Shown: piece by piece, positions 19,795-32,080 of the stretch | How positions within the stretch are numbered: the first letter of the stretch is position 1 | Layout of the letters: every line of letters starts with the position of its first letter | Source: Phellopilus nigrolimitatus | Lineage: Eukaryota; Basidiomycota; Agaricomycetes; Hymenochaetales; Hymenochaetaceae | Direction of reading: 5' to 3' | NCBI GenBank assembly: GCA_021029095.1 | Contig: JAJOHG010000063.1 | Location: forward strand, 92,702-156,701 | DNA: 64,000 nucleotides | Position numbers and translations under genes: made by a program | Notes under the pieces: model-generated | What the model was told of the DNA's origin: nothing | Databases searched by the model: none | What the model saw: the letters and a program-made list of their open reading frames with translations, nothing else

Positions 19795-21661
19795 CATTGG
19801 CGGAGCTGGTGCTGTGATTTGTTCGTGTCGAGTTTAATTTGATTCGGAAAGTGCTGAATGTTGTATTAGTTCTTGGTTGTTTAACTCTCTGGCTGTATGG
19901 TTACTGCTCCTTTAATCTATGTTAGGCGTACGTGAATAGCAAAGCACAGACGAGTTTCGCCAACAAAAAAGCCTTTGCACAGGTGCGTAGACTGTAAAAC
20001 TAAGGAGCCAAGGACTAAAAACGAAGTGTAAAGCCGAGTTGATGAGTGCTGTGAGAGACTAGTCAGTCATGCAGATATTCGCCTGGCCTGCCTTTCCCAA
20101 ACAGACACAGATACCATTGGACAAGTAATCGCAGAGTGCATATGCACTTGAATGCCAGGACTGCCGACATGCCGACAATATAAAGGACGCACCGGGTCAG
20201 ATTCGAAGGGTTACTCACAGACTCAGCCCGTCGTGGGAAGTCCACTCGACGTCGATGTCCTCGTCGAGGAGCCCGAGTCGCACTGCTATTGTGAGCAAAG
20301 TTCTATAGACGGCTGCTCAGATCTACTATTTAAGTCACAGCAACCTACCATGACGTCCCCAGAAACATGTTGGCTCAAAATCCTTTCGCGTCATGCGCCC
20401 ACCAAAAAAACGCCGGATGCGCCGAGGATGCTCGCTGTGCCAAGCTTACATTGTTATAAATGGTGTCAATCAGCAGCGTCACGTCTTCCCAATCTCTTCC
20501 ATTCAGATATCTTCCCACCGTGCGTCCGACGGAAGAATGCATCGCTCGTTGAGACTAGGAGCTCAAATGCTTTCCAGGAGGTGGAATTGCGTTGGAGACA
20601 CCCGGTGGCTTAGTCTAATCTGGCGGGCTGGCGGAACAGATCACGAGAGCGCCGACCAAAAAGATCTCTAGCCGAGGAACAGACTTTGCAAAGGTGTTTA
20701 TCTTATCGTCAGACAGCAGCTCGATCAAAGGGAAGCAGATCACCAACCAGGTGCCAGCGCAGAGAGACATGTATGAGGCTACAGACAAGTGAGAAGGACA
20801 TACCTTACTGAAGTCTCGTGAACTCGGTGGTACTTGCTGCTGGACGCCACGTCACGCGCGCCGCGCGTTTAATACTGCACCCGCTCCAGCATGCATTGGT
20901 TAGTCGATGTCCATATCGACAAATAACGAGAAAACAAGGCTCACACTTGTCTTGAAGTTGAATTCGAGCGTCGACATTACACCTGTGCTCGCGATTTGTG
21001 TATGGGGATATTACAGGATAATGAAGTGGGATCAAGTGCTCATTCGACTAGGTTGGACTTCCATCATCAACTTGCTGATAAGTACTTCGCAAACGTCGGC
21101 TTGGCCCCAGGAACTTCGACTATACGATTATTTTGCAGAAGATCGGTCCCGTGCGCTTCCCCGCCTTTCCCGCTATTTTCAGATGAGGCAAGGTGGGGTA
21201 CTCCAGCAGGGCGCTCGGAAAATTGACGGACAATGAACTGGCACTTTGCTTAGACATCAGTTTCTCTGGTGAAGGGCCTTAGAGCTTGCATTATCTTCTA
21301 GCGGCCCGGGCCAAGGACATAGACTAATTATTAGGCGTTATCAAGTTATCAAAGCGATTCAAAGTCTACCAGATGAACTTTTTGCCACTGCCTGCCCGCG
21401 TGCTGTATTTCTCGGCCTGTTCTTTCTTCGATGACGATCGTATACGTTGCAATCATCTGCCGTGGAGAGATGGTTCTGTCCCTTGCTTGGGACTATACGT
21501 CCGTACCTCCAGAAGCACCTGCCTTGGATGGTCGCGCTGTCGACCTATACTCAGATATTCACTCCTCTCGTGTTTCTCCGAGTATAAAACTCGGGGCCTT
21601 CGACATTGTTCTTTTCGTCCAGTCTCCTCGCAGACCACCCCAAGCTCGAAAACACCCTGCC
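19795..21661. other. Gap with one weak minus-strand gene candidate
   Basis: On the minus strand, pieces look coding but could not be joined: a hydrophobic stretch WLVICFPLIELLSDD (about 20700-20790), GRYLNGRDWEDVTLLIDTIY (about 20500), and LGLLDEDIDVEWTSHDG with a good donor, joining to QVHMHSAITCPMVSV and a stop near 20071. Acceptors and phases do not all agree. This may be a decayed gene or a short multi-exon gene of unknown type. The rest shows nothing. Confidence 0.2.
21581..21592 (+). promoter_or_regulatory. TATA box of the sedolisin gene
   Basis: GAGTATAAAACTC lies 79 bp upstream of the start codon, which would place the transcription start about 50 bp before the ATG. Confidence 0.6.
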
Positions 21662-23604
21662 ATGCTCCCCGGTCTCAGGTTTCTCGCCTTCGCGTGCTTC
21701 ATCGTCGCTGTCTCTGCGAATCCGGTGTTCCGCAACCTGGTCCTGCACGAACAACGCGAGGATGTACCCGCTGGATTCGTCAACACCGGCGCCGCGCCTG
21801 CGGACCAGGTGCTCAGCCTGCGTGTTGCTCTCGTGAACAGCGATATGGCTGGTCTCGAGAAAGCGCTTTACGACGTCAGCACTCCAGACAGCTCGCTCTA
21901 TGGTCAACATCTTGCCAAGGAAGACGTGAATAGATTTAGCTATTCTTTCGAAGATAAGAATCTGACAAGCATAATAGGTCGAAGAGTTCGTGAAGCCCGC
22001 TCCCGAGTCGGTCACGATGGTGAACGAGTTCTTCGCGTCTTATAATATTACTGCCAAGTCTATCTCTCCAGCTGGGGATTGGCTCGCTTTCTCTGTTCCT
22101 GTCAGCTTGGCGAACGAGATGTTCGACGCCAATTTCTCTGTTTTCCAGCACGAGAAGACCGGCAAGCAGTTCGTGCGTACTCTCGCGTATTCGATACCTG
22201 CCAATCTCCAGGGTCATCTCGACCTCGTTCACCCGACAATCACGTACGCGCTTTCACTGCAGTTTATATTGTTTTAAATGCGCTAATACCTATTTTTTTC
22301 GCTAGATTTGAGAGTCCCTCGGCGCGTCTCCCTCTCATTTCCTCGCCCCTCCCAGCGATCACGACGTCGACTCCAACCCTCTCCACACGCCAGAGCGTGC
22401 CCTCGTCCTGCGATTCAATCGTTACACCCGCGTGTCTTGAGGCGCTGTACGCCATCCCGACGACACTTGCGACGGAATCCTCGAACGTGCTGGGCGTCTC
22501 GGGTTTCGCCCTTGAGTACGCGAGCCAAGCAGACCTAGCGGACTTTCTGAAATATCTGCGCACAGACATGTCCGATAACACCACTTTCTCCCTTCAGACG
22601 CTTGACGGCGGCCAGAACCCGCAAACCGTAGGCTGGGCCGGCCTTGAGGCCAACCTTGACACGCAGTACACGGTCGGCATCGCGAGCGGGGTCCCGACGA
22701 CGTTCATCTCTGTCGGCGAGAGCACTCAAGATGGCGCGCTGGACGGATTACTCGACATCATCAACTTTTTACTTAATGAAAGCAACCCGCCTCATGTTCT
22801 GACCACGTCGTACGGTCTGAACGAAAACGAGATGTCGAGTGCACTCGCCAGGTAAACTTAAAATTCTAAATGAATTATCGGCGTGTTAAAAAATTCTTTT
22901 TATTAGTCAACTGTGTAACGCGTACATGCAGCTCGGCGCTCGTGGCACGTCTATCCTCTTTGCCTCTGGCGACGGCGGTGTCGCGGGCTTCTCTGATGAG
23001 ACCTGCACGACGTTCCTGCCTACCTTCCCCTCCGGCTGCCCCTTCATGACCTCCGTCGGCGCGACGACAGGTATTGAGGAGACGGCGTGGACCTCGACAT
23101 CGGGTGGCTTTTCAAACTACTTCGACATCCCATCATACCAGGCGGACGTGGTGAGCTCGTATCTGACCACGCTCGGGTCGACGAACAGCGGGCTTTTCAA
23201 CCGCACGGGGCGTGCTTTCCCGGACGTCTCCGCACAGGGCGGGAACTTCGAGGTCGTGTTGAACGAGGCGGCCTGGCTCGTCTCGGGCACGAGCTGCGCG
23301 AGCCCGGTCTTCGCGAGTGTCGTCGCACTGCTGAATGATCGTCTCATCGCTGCGGGCAAGTCGCCCCTCGGCTTCCTCAATCCGTTCCTGTACTCTGCTG
23401 CTGGCCAGGCGGCGCTGAACGACATCACAAGCGGTGCGCAATTTTCATAGCTTCGAACAGGCAGATGTAATTGCTAATTAATCTTCTGTAGGCGACAACG
23501 CAGGCTGCAGCACGAACGGCTTCTCCGCGGCCGCAGGATGGGACCCTGTCACTGGGCTCGGCACCCCAAACTTCCCAAATCTTCTGAGTGCTGTAGGGTT
23601 GTAG
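21662..23604 (+). CDS. Secreted sedolisin-family (S53) serine peptidase, 571 aa
   Basis: Five exons: 21662-21925, 21978-22243, 22306-22851, 22907-23433, 23492-23604, giving 572 codons with the stop. The signal peptide is MLPGLRFLAFACFIVAVSA. The activation pro-domain covers about residues 30-200 and includes SSLYGQHLAKEDVEEFV. The catalytic domain shows all expected residues: Glu and Asp in AGLEANLDTQY, the oxyanion Asp in FASGDGGVAG, and the nucleophile in SGTSCASP. The calcium site is the terminal GDNAGC...GWDPVTGLGTPNF. This is a tripeptidyl-peptidase/aorsin-like enzyme, usually active at acid pH and secreted for protein scavenging. A TATA box lies 79 bp upstream. The gene appears intact. 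Confidence 0.92.
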
Positions 23605-24244
23605 AAGGTGCTGCGACGTCGGCTTGAAGAAAATGTAAAATAGTGCCGTACAGCTTTGCGTGGAGAACAAAAAAGAATCAAATACGCGATTTCGTGTAGA
23701 TTTGCTCATTATCGTTGGGAGTGTTCTCGCCGAGAACGGTCGAATTAACTCGTCTCTTCAGACCTAATAAGATGTGCATGTACTTGAAGATGGAATATAA
23801 GTAGTGAGCGCTTGAACAGAGGATTTTATTTACCTCCGCGGTTGCTGTAGTCACGTGGTGCACATTGATGGAGGTCAAACTGTGATGATGTCAGCAGATA
23901 TTTCCTATTCCGATTCCACCCATCCCTCGTCGTTCCATCACCACTTCAGCGACGGCAAAGGCTGAAGCGTCACTTTACCTCCTCCTCGCTCTTTCTAAAA
24001 GGATCGCACCTCAAGTCGCTCGCTTTCCTTTAATCTTCAGCCTCTTCGTTATCTATCTTTATCTTTTTTCCTAGGGCTTTACTTCACTCGAATCACACTG
24101 CAGGTTCAGTCAAACTCGGACACGAGCTAATAGCGTTTGCGCTGTTCTTTGTTTATAGTGAGCTATTTACTTCTGCTACATCTTCGTATGGGTTACTCAG
24201 CTCTAATTTTGCTCAGAAAATTTCGGTTGCATCACAGAACAGAT
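23605..24244. other. Intergenic: sedolisin 3' side and BUD14-like 5' side
   Basis: The pyrimidine-rich stretch at about 23970-24075 precedes the BUD14-like gene and is typical of a fungal promoter or leader. An upstream ATG in frame at 24137 exists, but its hydrophobic leader is unlike the family. No separate gene seen. Confidence 0.5.
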
Positions 24245-27200
24245 ATGCAGGTGCACACAGACCGGCGTCCACGACGCCAGGACACCTTCGACCTCCGCAA
24301 CCAGATCCACCCCGACGATACTGTGCATGCCCACCAGCACTACGCCCAGGTTGGCCTCACGTCCGACTCCGAGCACTCGGTAATGGAGGATTCGTCTGAC
24401 GCGGATGGCGAGGACGTCGGGCAGGACTCCATGGATGTCCTGGAAAACTCGTACGGCGCAGAGCGTGACCACGACGTCGATCCGGACGGGCACGAATCGG
24501 ACGACGCCATCGGCGACTACATGTCCGACTCGTCCTCCTCGCTCTCCATTCCGAACGAGTCGATCGACTTCGACCTCGTATACTCGCTCACCAATTTCGC
24601 GGCGACGGTCGAAGGACAGGCGAGCGTCGTTAAGGGTGACAGCTTATTCCTGATGGACGACAGCAACAGCTACTGGTGGCTAGTTCGCGTACTCAAGACG
24701 CAGGAGGTCGGCTACATCCCCGCCGAGAACATCGAGACACCCTTTGAAAGGCTCGCACGGCTTAACAGGCATCGGAATGTCGATGTACGTGGCTACTAGT
24801 TTTACAGGGAATATCTACTGAACACGCTACAGCTCGCCTCCGCGACCCAAGCCGAAATGGACAGCGTGAATCCTGCTGCCGCCAAATCCACGCGCAACCG
24901 CAATCGCGTGCACATTGCCCCCGTCCCGGAAACTGATGCAGGCGAAAAGCGCGCCGTTGCATTCAGGCCGTCATCCAGCGTCTTCCGCTATCCGCCGGCA
25001 GTTTGGAATGAAGAGGACGAAGAAGCAGACGAGGAGTGGGATGATGATGACATCGAGGTCGAGGACGCGCCTGTCAAGGACGAGACGGGCCAAGTTACTG
25101 CCGGGGATGGGGATATCGTGCAGATCGACAGGGAAAATGACGAGCAGGCTCCGGCCGCGCAAAAACAGAATGAGGATGTACCTATGACTTGGGAGGGGCC
25201 AGACAACGGTCCTCAAGCGAGCGTCCCCGCCGCGCTCCGCCCCGGCGACGCGGGAATCGTCGCTGCGCAGAGCTCTGCAGATGTGCAGCCCCAGCAACAG
25301 GTCAAAGCCGAGCCCCAGCAGCAACTCCGGAGCCAGACGTCTCGCGAGCGCTTGCTCGCGCAACAGGAATCTCAAGCTCAGGTACAGCAGGACGCCGATC
25401 GTCTCAAAGCCGCCCAGCAGGGCCGGGATACGAGCCCGATGCTTATCGATCCCGCAGAGGTTACCGAGACGAAGAAGCTCGTCATCACGCCGTCTGTCGC
25501 ACGCGACGAGCCCGCTGCGCAGCCGAAGCCGCAGCAGACCCAGAAGTCGGGACCTGGACCGCTGCTACCGAGTGCGATTATCGAGAAGCGTCAGCAGGAG
25601 CTCGAACAAGAGCGCAAGCGGACGCGAGAGGAGATCGAAGCTGCCGAGGAAGCGGCGCGAAAACGTGCGACGAAGGGACGGGAACTGGGTCACGGTCCGC
25701 CACCTGCACAGCAGCAAAAGGAGATCGTGCGCTCTGCAAGTCAGGAGACACGTTCCTCCGTTGGTTCAGGAGGGAGCGGCAACGGGAAGCTGCGCAAGGA
25801 GCGGATTGACAAGGAAAAAGAGGCCGAGGAGAGCGAGAAGGACGGAAAGGAGAAGAAAAAGAAGAGTGGCGTGTTCGCTGGCCTCTTCGGACGCAAGAAG
25901 GACAAAGAAAAGAGCGGCAAAGCATCGATAGAGAATATGGCGGCTGTCGCGGCCGCAGATACCCGCCATTCGGAAGACTCTGGCGTGTCGAGTGTTCATT
26001 CTCAAGGGCAGACGCAATTAACGGCTTCCCCACTGGAGAACGGCCGTGGGGCACATTCGCCCGGACCAGGCGTGCGTCCTCAACCTCAGCAGCGCAGTAC
26101 ATCGTCGCCCGTCCAGCAGCAAGCAGCTCAGCAAACTCAGTCTCCATACTCTCAGGCAGTATCTCCGCCGCCCCAAACCCAGTCTACTCAGCAGCAGCCA
26201 CAACCCGTTTCTTTACTACGTGAACGTGACCAGCAGCAGCAAGCGCTGTATCAGCAGTACCTCAAGCGGTCGCCCTCCTCGCCTCCTGACCAACCGTCCT
26301 ATGCGACGCAGTCCGCGTCGCTCGTCATGCCCACGCAGGGTCTACTTAACAGCTCGCCCAACAACTCTGGATTCGGCTTGGGGCTGGCGCCCGTGAATGC
26401 CTCCTTCCGCACCCAGGGGGGCCGACCGGGCTCGCTCCTACTGTCTCCCGCGTCTGGTGCCGACGGTCAGAGCGGCTTTGGCGTGCCGGAGCTCAGCGTT
26501 ATTCGCGTGTTTGCTGGGGTTAACCTGCAGAGTGATGCGACTTTCAAGACCGTGCTCCTCAACACGTCCACGAGTGCGTCTGAGCTCGTGCGTCAGGCGA
26601 TGCAGCGCTTCCGCCTCGCGGCAGGCGAAGATGCCAAGGACTACTACCTGACAGTAAAGCAGGTAGAAGGCTCGAGCTTGAAGCTGAACCCCGAGGAGAA
26701 ACCACTGGGCGTCTTCGAGCAGCTCGTGGAGGAGGCGATGGAGATGCCGAAGGTCAAGCGGAGCAGCATGGGCAGCATCAGCTCTATTGCCAGCAACCTT
26801 TCGGCACATCCGGCGATTCGAAAACTACCGATGAACGACTTTACGGACGACTCTGCCGTCAAGTTCTATCTGAACCGGCGTGGTGGGGAGGAGGATGGTG
26901 GGCTGCCATACGATGACGAAGACTCCCTTGCCGCCGACACCACCCTCAGTGGTGATAGCGATACGTCTCTAGTCATTCCGCGCAGCAACTTCCGCTCGGC
27001 TGCGAGTGCAGGGCTCAATAGTGTCAGTCCGGAAAGGTTCAGTTCGCCGTCTGTTCGATTTGCACTACAGCTTGCCATTCTCCCAGATGAGTTACCAGAC
27101 AACATGGTCTTCGACCCGCATACGGAGGCGATCGTTTTCAAGGAGACGCTGCGCGACAGATCGCAATCAAGTGCTACTGTTAACCCAGGAATCTCTCAAA

Positions 27201-28788
27201 ACCAGCGGAAAAAGTTCTTCAATTTCCCGAAAAATATCACCGTGGCAGAGGTTATCGAGCTCGGTTTGGAACGGTTCGGTATATTGGAGGGTGTTGTTGA
27301 CGGCGGCGATGAAGTGGAAGATAAGCTTACGAAGAGGCGTAGCTCGTCTCGGGTTCGTTACACTTTGGCCGTTCAAGTCGATGGGCAAGGTAGGCTTTTT
27401 TTTTTCGAGTTACAAAAAAAGAGCTTCAAATTGCTGACGATGTGGATTGCAGAACGTGAACTACCACCTTCGAGCAAGGTCGTTGATGCGTTCCCTCGCC
27501 CGCCTATTTATAGACGGTCCGGAGAACTGAAGCGTCGTTCCGTGGATTCTGCCCAACTTCTCCTTGGTACAATGGATGATATACAGGAGGATGACCCTGT
27601 GTTCGTCCTTCGGCGTGCAGTCGCATATCGAGCGACTTCTACATCGCGTCACCACCGCCTCTCTGCGCCTCTTGATGAGCTCGCTTTGTCGCATCTGCAC
27701 CGTGATTCTTCTGCGTCTGATTCGAGTGCTGGAGGTCCTGAGGAGCCGAAGTCCCGCCAGCCTTCACGGCAGGAAATCATTGCTGCTCAGAGGGCAGCGT
27801 CCAGGGCAAATCAAAAGGCCATGCTTTCGACACAGGCTAATGCTCAGCGCGGAGTCGACGTCATGCTTCCAGACAAAGGCATGCTTCGTAGCCAGAGATA
27901 TGACACAGACAACAGAATGCGATATTCGTACGTGCAGCCCGATGGCGAGACATACGACATCAGCGACATTGTGGAAGAGGAATTCAAAGTTTCTGATTCC
28001 ACACGCTCCATGACGACGTCGAGTTCCTCGGGCTCAACGAATGACCTGCTTAGTGGAGTCTTGAACGGCGCGCAGCCGAATGCGTTGATCAACCGGGTAC
28101 TCAGCAAAATCAATGGCATGAACGGGCCTGTGTCGCAATCGAACTCGGCGTCGACATTCCGGTCATCACCTTCAATGTACTCTGAGGATACCCAGAGCGA
28201 CGGCGGGAGTCGAGCGGCGACGCCGACCGCTTCAACAGTCGCTGCGCTGCGGTCGGCAGCCCCGACAACCACTAAGGACGCCGAAGCGAGCAGATCGCGT
28301 TCCGTGACGCCAACGGCCGCTGGGCCAGCATCTAATCAGACGCACCGCTACCAGCCTTCGATCGAGTCAGTCATGTCTGATACATCTGACTACCGGACTG
28401 CGGCATCCGGGACGCCCCTTGCGATGGCGTCTACTCGCGCGATGCTGAGTCCTTCTCCTCCGCCTCCGCCTAAGAAACCTCGTATCCCGAAGGATGAATT
28501 TGGCCTCACGGAGATGCTCGCAATCATCGACTCGAGGGCAATGCTGAACAAGCCACCGCCACCGCCACCGTTGGACGAAGTAGACAAGCTGTTTTTTGGT
28601 TCGAACTTGGATGCAGAAAAAATGCATCCTCAAATTCGCGATGTGTATGCAGGCACATTCAAGAAAATGAAGGAGCTGGATGCAGTTAGTACTAGTTTCT
28701 TCTCACTTGGCATTTAACCGTTGCTCACTTTTCTTGTTCTATGTAGGAACTTGAGACTCTCTTGCAGAAATCTTTACGACTCTTTTAA
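24245..28788 (+). CDS. BUD14: BUD14-like SH3 and Ras-association protein, 1456 aa
   Basis: Four exons: 24245-24784, 24833-27389, 27453-28684, 28747-28788, giving 1457 codons with the stop. An acidic N-terminus precedes an SH3 domain at about residues 109-172: ATVEGQASVVKGDSLFL, DDSNSYWWLVRV, GYIPAENIETP. The conserved ERLARLNRHRNVD follows. A long Gln/Pro/Ser-rich, low-complexity middle includes a Lys-rich KEKKKKSGVFAGLFGRKKDK patch. A Ras-association-like domain lies at about 736-860 (VIRVFAGVNLQSDATFKTVL...YLTVKQVEG). The C-terminus has polyproline tracts and ends KELDAELETLLQKSLRLF. In yeast, Bud14 works with protein phosphatase 1 in polarity and formin control. Intron 2 (63 bp) is stop-free and in frame, so its retention would add 21 residues. 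Confidence 0.82.
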
Positions 28789-29461
28789 ATAACTCGGTTT
28801 TTTCAGTCGCTATCGTCCGCCTTTGGAACCCCTATTTATGTATTTATTGTATTTGGATTTACTATTTATCGTCGAACAGGCTATCTAATGATCATTTTCG
28901 TTGGCTTTACTATCGTGGGTCTACCAAAGACTCTTCCGTCGATAAGTAAAATTCCAGGTGGATAAGGAGCCAATTCTGGCCCATCTTAGTATCTATCGTT
29001 GGTGTCTAGGTTAAATTATAGAAATAAAAAGGCATTCGCCTCCCCGCGATAAGGGAAGTCGGTTCCGGCACGAGATGTCGCGTCGTCGAGTTGTCATTCA
29101 CCATTGCCTATAGTATGCTGCTAGCTCAACTCACACAAAAAACCAGTTAACAAGTCCATAATGTACGTTATAATATAGTTAAAGCATAGATAACGCACTG
29201 AAACACTGTTTGAACTCTTTTTAGCCTGAACAAGGGGAACCGTCTTCCTTCTTTAGGGAGGCGAAGACTTTTCTGACCCATCTGTAAATCCCGAAAAAGA
29301 TCTCTTCTTTGTTGCTTGTCATTTGGGATCAGTGAGAACTAGTCTGGCACCGAAGTTCTGCCCTAGTAGCCTTACTAATCACGAAAAACAGTCGAACAAT
29401 CAAGAATTTTGTCTAATCGCATGCTTCCTTTTGAGCAAGAGGAAGAATCCACAGTTGAATG
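28789..29461. other. Intergenic between convergent genes
   Basis: Lies between the 3' ends of the BUD14-like and F-box genes. T-rich and A/T-rich 3'-UTR-like sequence; no supported gene. Confidence 0.5.
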
Positions 29462-31734
29462 CTACGAGTCTACACGAACACGTAAGCCCTCCGCTATGCA
29501 TTGAACAATCGACTCCCTCGCTATAAACCCTTCATGCTCAATCGCGCGATCCATCATTGCGCTGTTGTCGATCGAGATGTCCTGCAAAACTCGGTTGCCG
29601 CACCTCCAACGAGACAGGATCATCTCTTCTAGGCTTGTCACAGGTGTTTCTCTCCGGTCTCCGTATTGAAGAGTTATTGAACGAAGGAGTGGACAAATAT
29701 CCGAGTTCGTTTCTGAACGGAGACGGAGAGCATTGGATGAGTTCTGCGAGATATGGAGAGCGCCGTGAACAAGAATGACCTCCAGAGAAGGCAGCATTCG
29801 AAGGGCTCTTATGAGACATTCCTCGCTTTCTCCGCCTTGTGCAGAATCCATTGTTATCTGCGAGGCCATTAGAAAACTCTGCAAAGGAGGGCGCGAACGA
29901 TGCACGAATCGTTCGAAGGACCACCACGTATGTACACTGCTAGTTGCGATGCGTGGTATTTCTATTGTCAACTTCTCGAGCGAGGGTAGTGTAAGCACTT
30001 CAAACACTTGTCCGATTATATCAGCTCGATGTTCATTCTCCCAAGGCCTCAAAATAAGTTGGCGAAGACGGCGCAAGCATATGGGAGGATTCCGCTGCAA
30101 CACTTCATGCGAGGCCGTGAACACCCTGAATTTAGCAAATTCCAGGAACGGGGCACAGCGCATAAGTAGCAAGTAAAGGTCCAATGAGGAGGTGGATCTG
30201 GTATTGTCATCGATGTCCACCGTCTGCAGATGCGGCAGAATGGACGAGCAGGGTGCCAGCTGGACATCCCCCCAGAGACGGAGGCTGCGGAGTTGGGTCG
30301 ATTGCGAGATATCTACGAGAATCTTCGGAAGTTGTTCGTCCCAACCATACTGCCAATCGATGAACAGTGCCTCCAACAATGGCATATTCGCGAGTCGGCG
30401 GTGGCTTTCTTCGAGACTGCTAGGTAGTGTTCTCAAAGGCCGGGTCAGACCCGTGCTGACCCGGGGTCGACCACTGACCTGACCCGCGGGTCAGGTCACT
30501 AGCGGGTCAGGTCAAGCTGGGCCGTTGCTGGGCCGGGTCAAGGTCAGCATCCGCCAGAATTTCCCGACCCGCCTCGACCCCCGACCGACCTTGACCTGAC
30601 CCGTGACCCGGAAGTACTTGAGAGGTAGACAAGAGCATATTGTAAGCTGTGAAAGCTTGAGAAATTTCCGACCCAAGTCCACTCGGATATGTACTATCCT
30701 AAACCAGGCATAAATTTAAGTTCTTTTGTGACAAATATACTGCATATGGTACTTGCAGTTTTGTGTCACTGCTTACAAAGCTAAGGCTGCACCAAGTTGA
30801 ATATGGCTTTCTAGCTTCCTCAAGAAAAGGGAACTTTTGTATTAGCATTTTATTGTGATGAGTGTCTTATAAAGTGCAAATGGCATCTATAAAATATTTT
30901 TTGGTGAACATTTTGTGAAAAAAATATGTTTACTTGCAGGTCGGTGGCCGGCCCCGGGTCGACCCTGACCTGACCTGCTGGGTCAGGTCAGCTGCGGGTC
31001 ACAGCGGGTCAGGTCAAGGTCAGCTAAAACTCAGAAAATCCCGACCTGGCCAGGTCAGGGTCGGGTGGAAAAGTGCTCTGACCTGGCCCGACCTGACCTT
31101 TGAGAACACTACTGCTAGGTGCTCCCCCTTCGAGACGAAGTTTTACAATGTTCCATCTCTCGTGATGATCCAGTATCGTTGCTACAAACCTGGTGGTGGC
31201 TTCTTTAAAGAACATGAATCTTCTTCTTCGTTCCTTCACTTGCTCCAAGCGAATCAACGTGTGAGCCTCAATATCTCTCGTGGTGATGATATGTAAAGGA
31301 GCATTCGCAGATCGGCGAAGCCAGAGCGCCCATGCAGCACTGACTGTCGCAAAATTGACATCAAGGTTGGTACCGTTCGCGTCATCATCCATTCTAGCTT
31401 GTTCCGTCGAGGAAAGCAGAGGGGGGTGGGGGTTTTCAATGAAGAATGATGCCCACAGGCTCGGACAACTCAATACAAGGTGCCGCCAGTAGCGACAAAC
31501 CAGGGAGAAGTTGAGAGGGGAAGTGGTGCGCGACGCAAATGTAAGATCAACAGGCAGACAGTCCGCAAAGACCATGAGCAGGATATCTGGGTGATAGAGA
31601 CATTTCGATGTTTGGCGCGCCTCGAGATCCTGCGACAATGTCACCAGACGCCCTGCCGGTGGTCCTTGTTCGCAAGACTCTGGCAACGTAATCAGAGGCT
31701 GCTGACTGTCAGCATGGTCCTCTAGAGACTCCAT
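29462..31734 (-). pseudogene. F-box/LRR-type gene split by a transposon insertion
   Basis: The 5' part (31121-31734) starts MESLEDHADSQQPLITL and has an F-box: HPDILLMVFADCLPVDLTF, then PLNFSLVCRYWRHLVLSCPS and LWASF. The 3' part (29462-30425) carries degenerate leucine-rich repeats: LPKILVDISQSTQLRSL, LLEALFIDW, LPSLEKLTIEIPR, CPLLRSITL. A 685-bp element (30426-31110) interrupts the frame. Leaving out the element and one 10-bp target repeat gives an uninterrupted, intronless frame of 526 codons, so the insertion appears to be the only lesion. F-box proteins of this type recruit substrates to SCF ubiquitin ligases. As it stands, the product would end shortly after the insertion, lacking the LRR part. 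Confidence 0.8.
30426..31110. mobile_element. 685-bp non-autonomous DNA transposon, 10-bp target duplication
   Basis: Both ends read AGTGTTCTCAAAGG inward (14-bp perfect inverted repeat, then imperfect). They are flanked by identical ACTGCTAGGT at 30416-30425 and 31111-31120. Both subterminal regions are packed with GGGTCAGGTC/GACCTGACCC words in alternating orientation, while the middle (about 30610-30940) is AT-rich. No coding frame. A target duplication of 9-11 bp fits a Mutator-like element, but assignment from this alone is tentative. It sits inside the F-box coding sequence. Confidence 0.85.
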
Positions 31735-32080
31735 GATTTGTCGTAAGACAAAATCAGATCGACAGTAGTAGAGCATGTCATGAAGTCTGCGGACGAATCA
31801 GATACGCAACTTTCATCATCACGTGCACATAACGCGTAAACAATTTGTACAATGTAAATAAATGTTGATGCCCTCGAAGCCCAATGATATCTTTCCTAAT
31901 CATAATCTCGAATGCTGTTGCCTATGCCATGATCCACTTTCCTCGAAGTTGCAGCCAGAATAAGTATATCATTAACAATGAAGAATAAGTAAGTATCCGA
32001 AAAAGGCCGCTCCGTATGCATTCAATTTAACGAACAGACAACAGCTTTCCCTCCTCAAAAACCAAAGAGACAACGAAAAA
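31735..32080. other. Intergenic: F-box 5' side and lactonase 3' side
   Basis: No supported gene. Contains the F-box upstream region, with no clear TATA. Confidence 0.45.
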
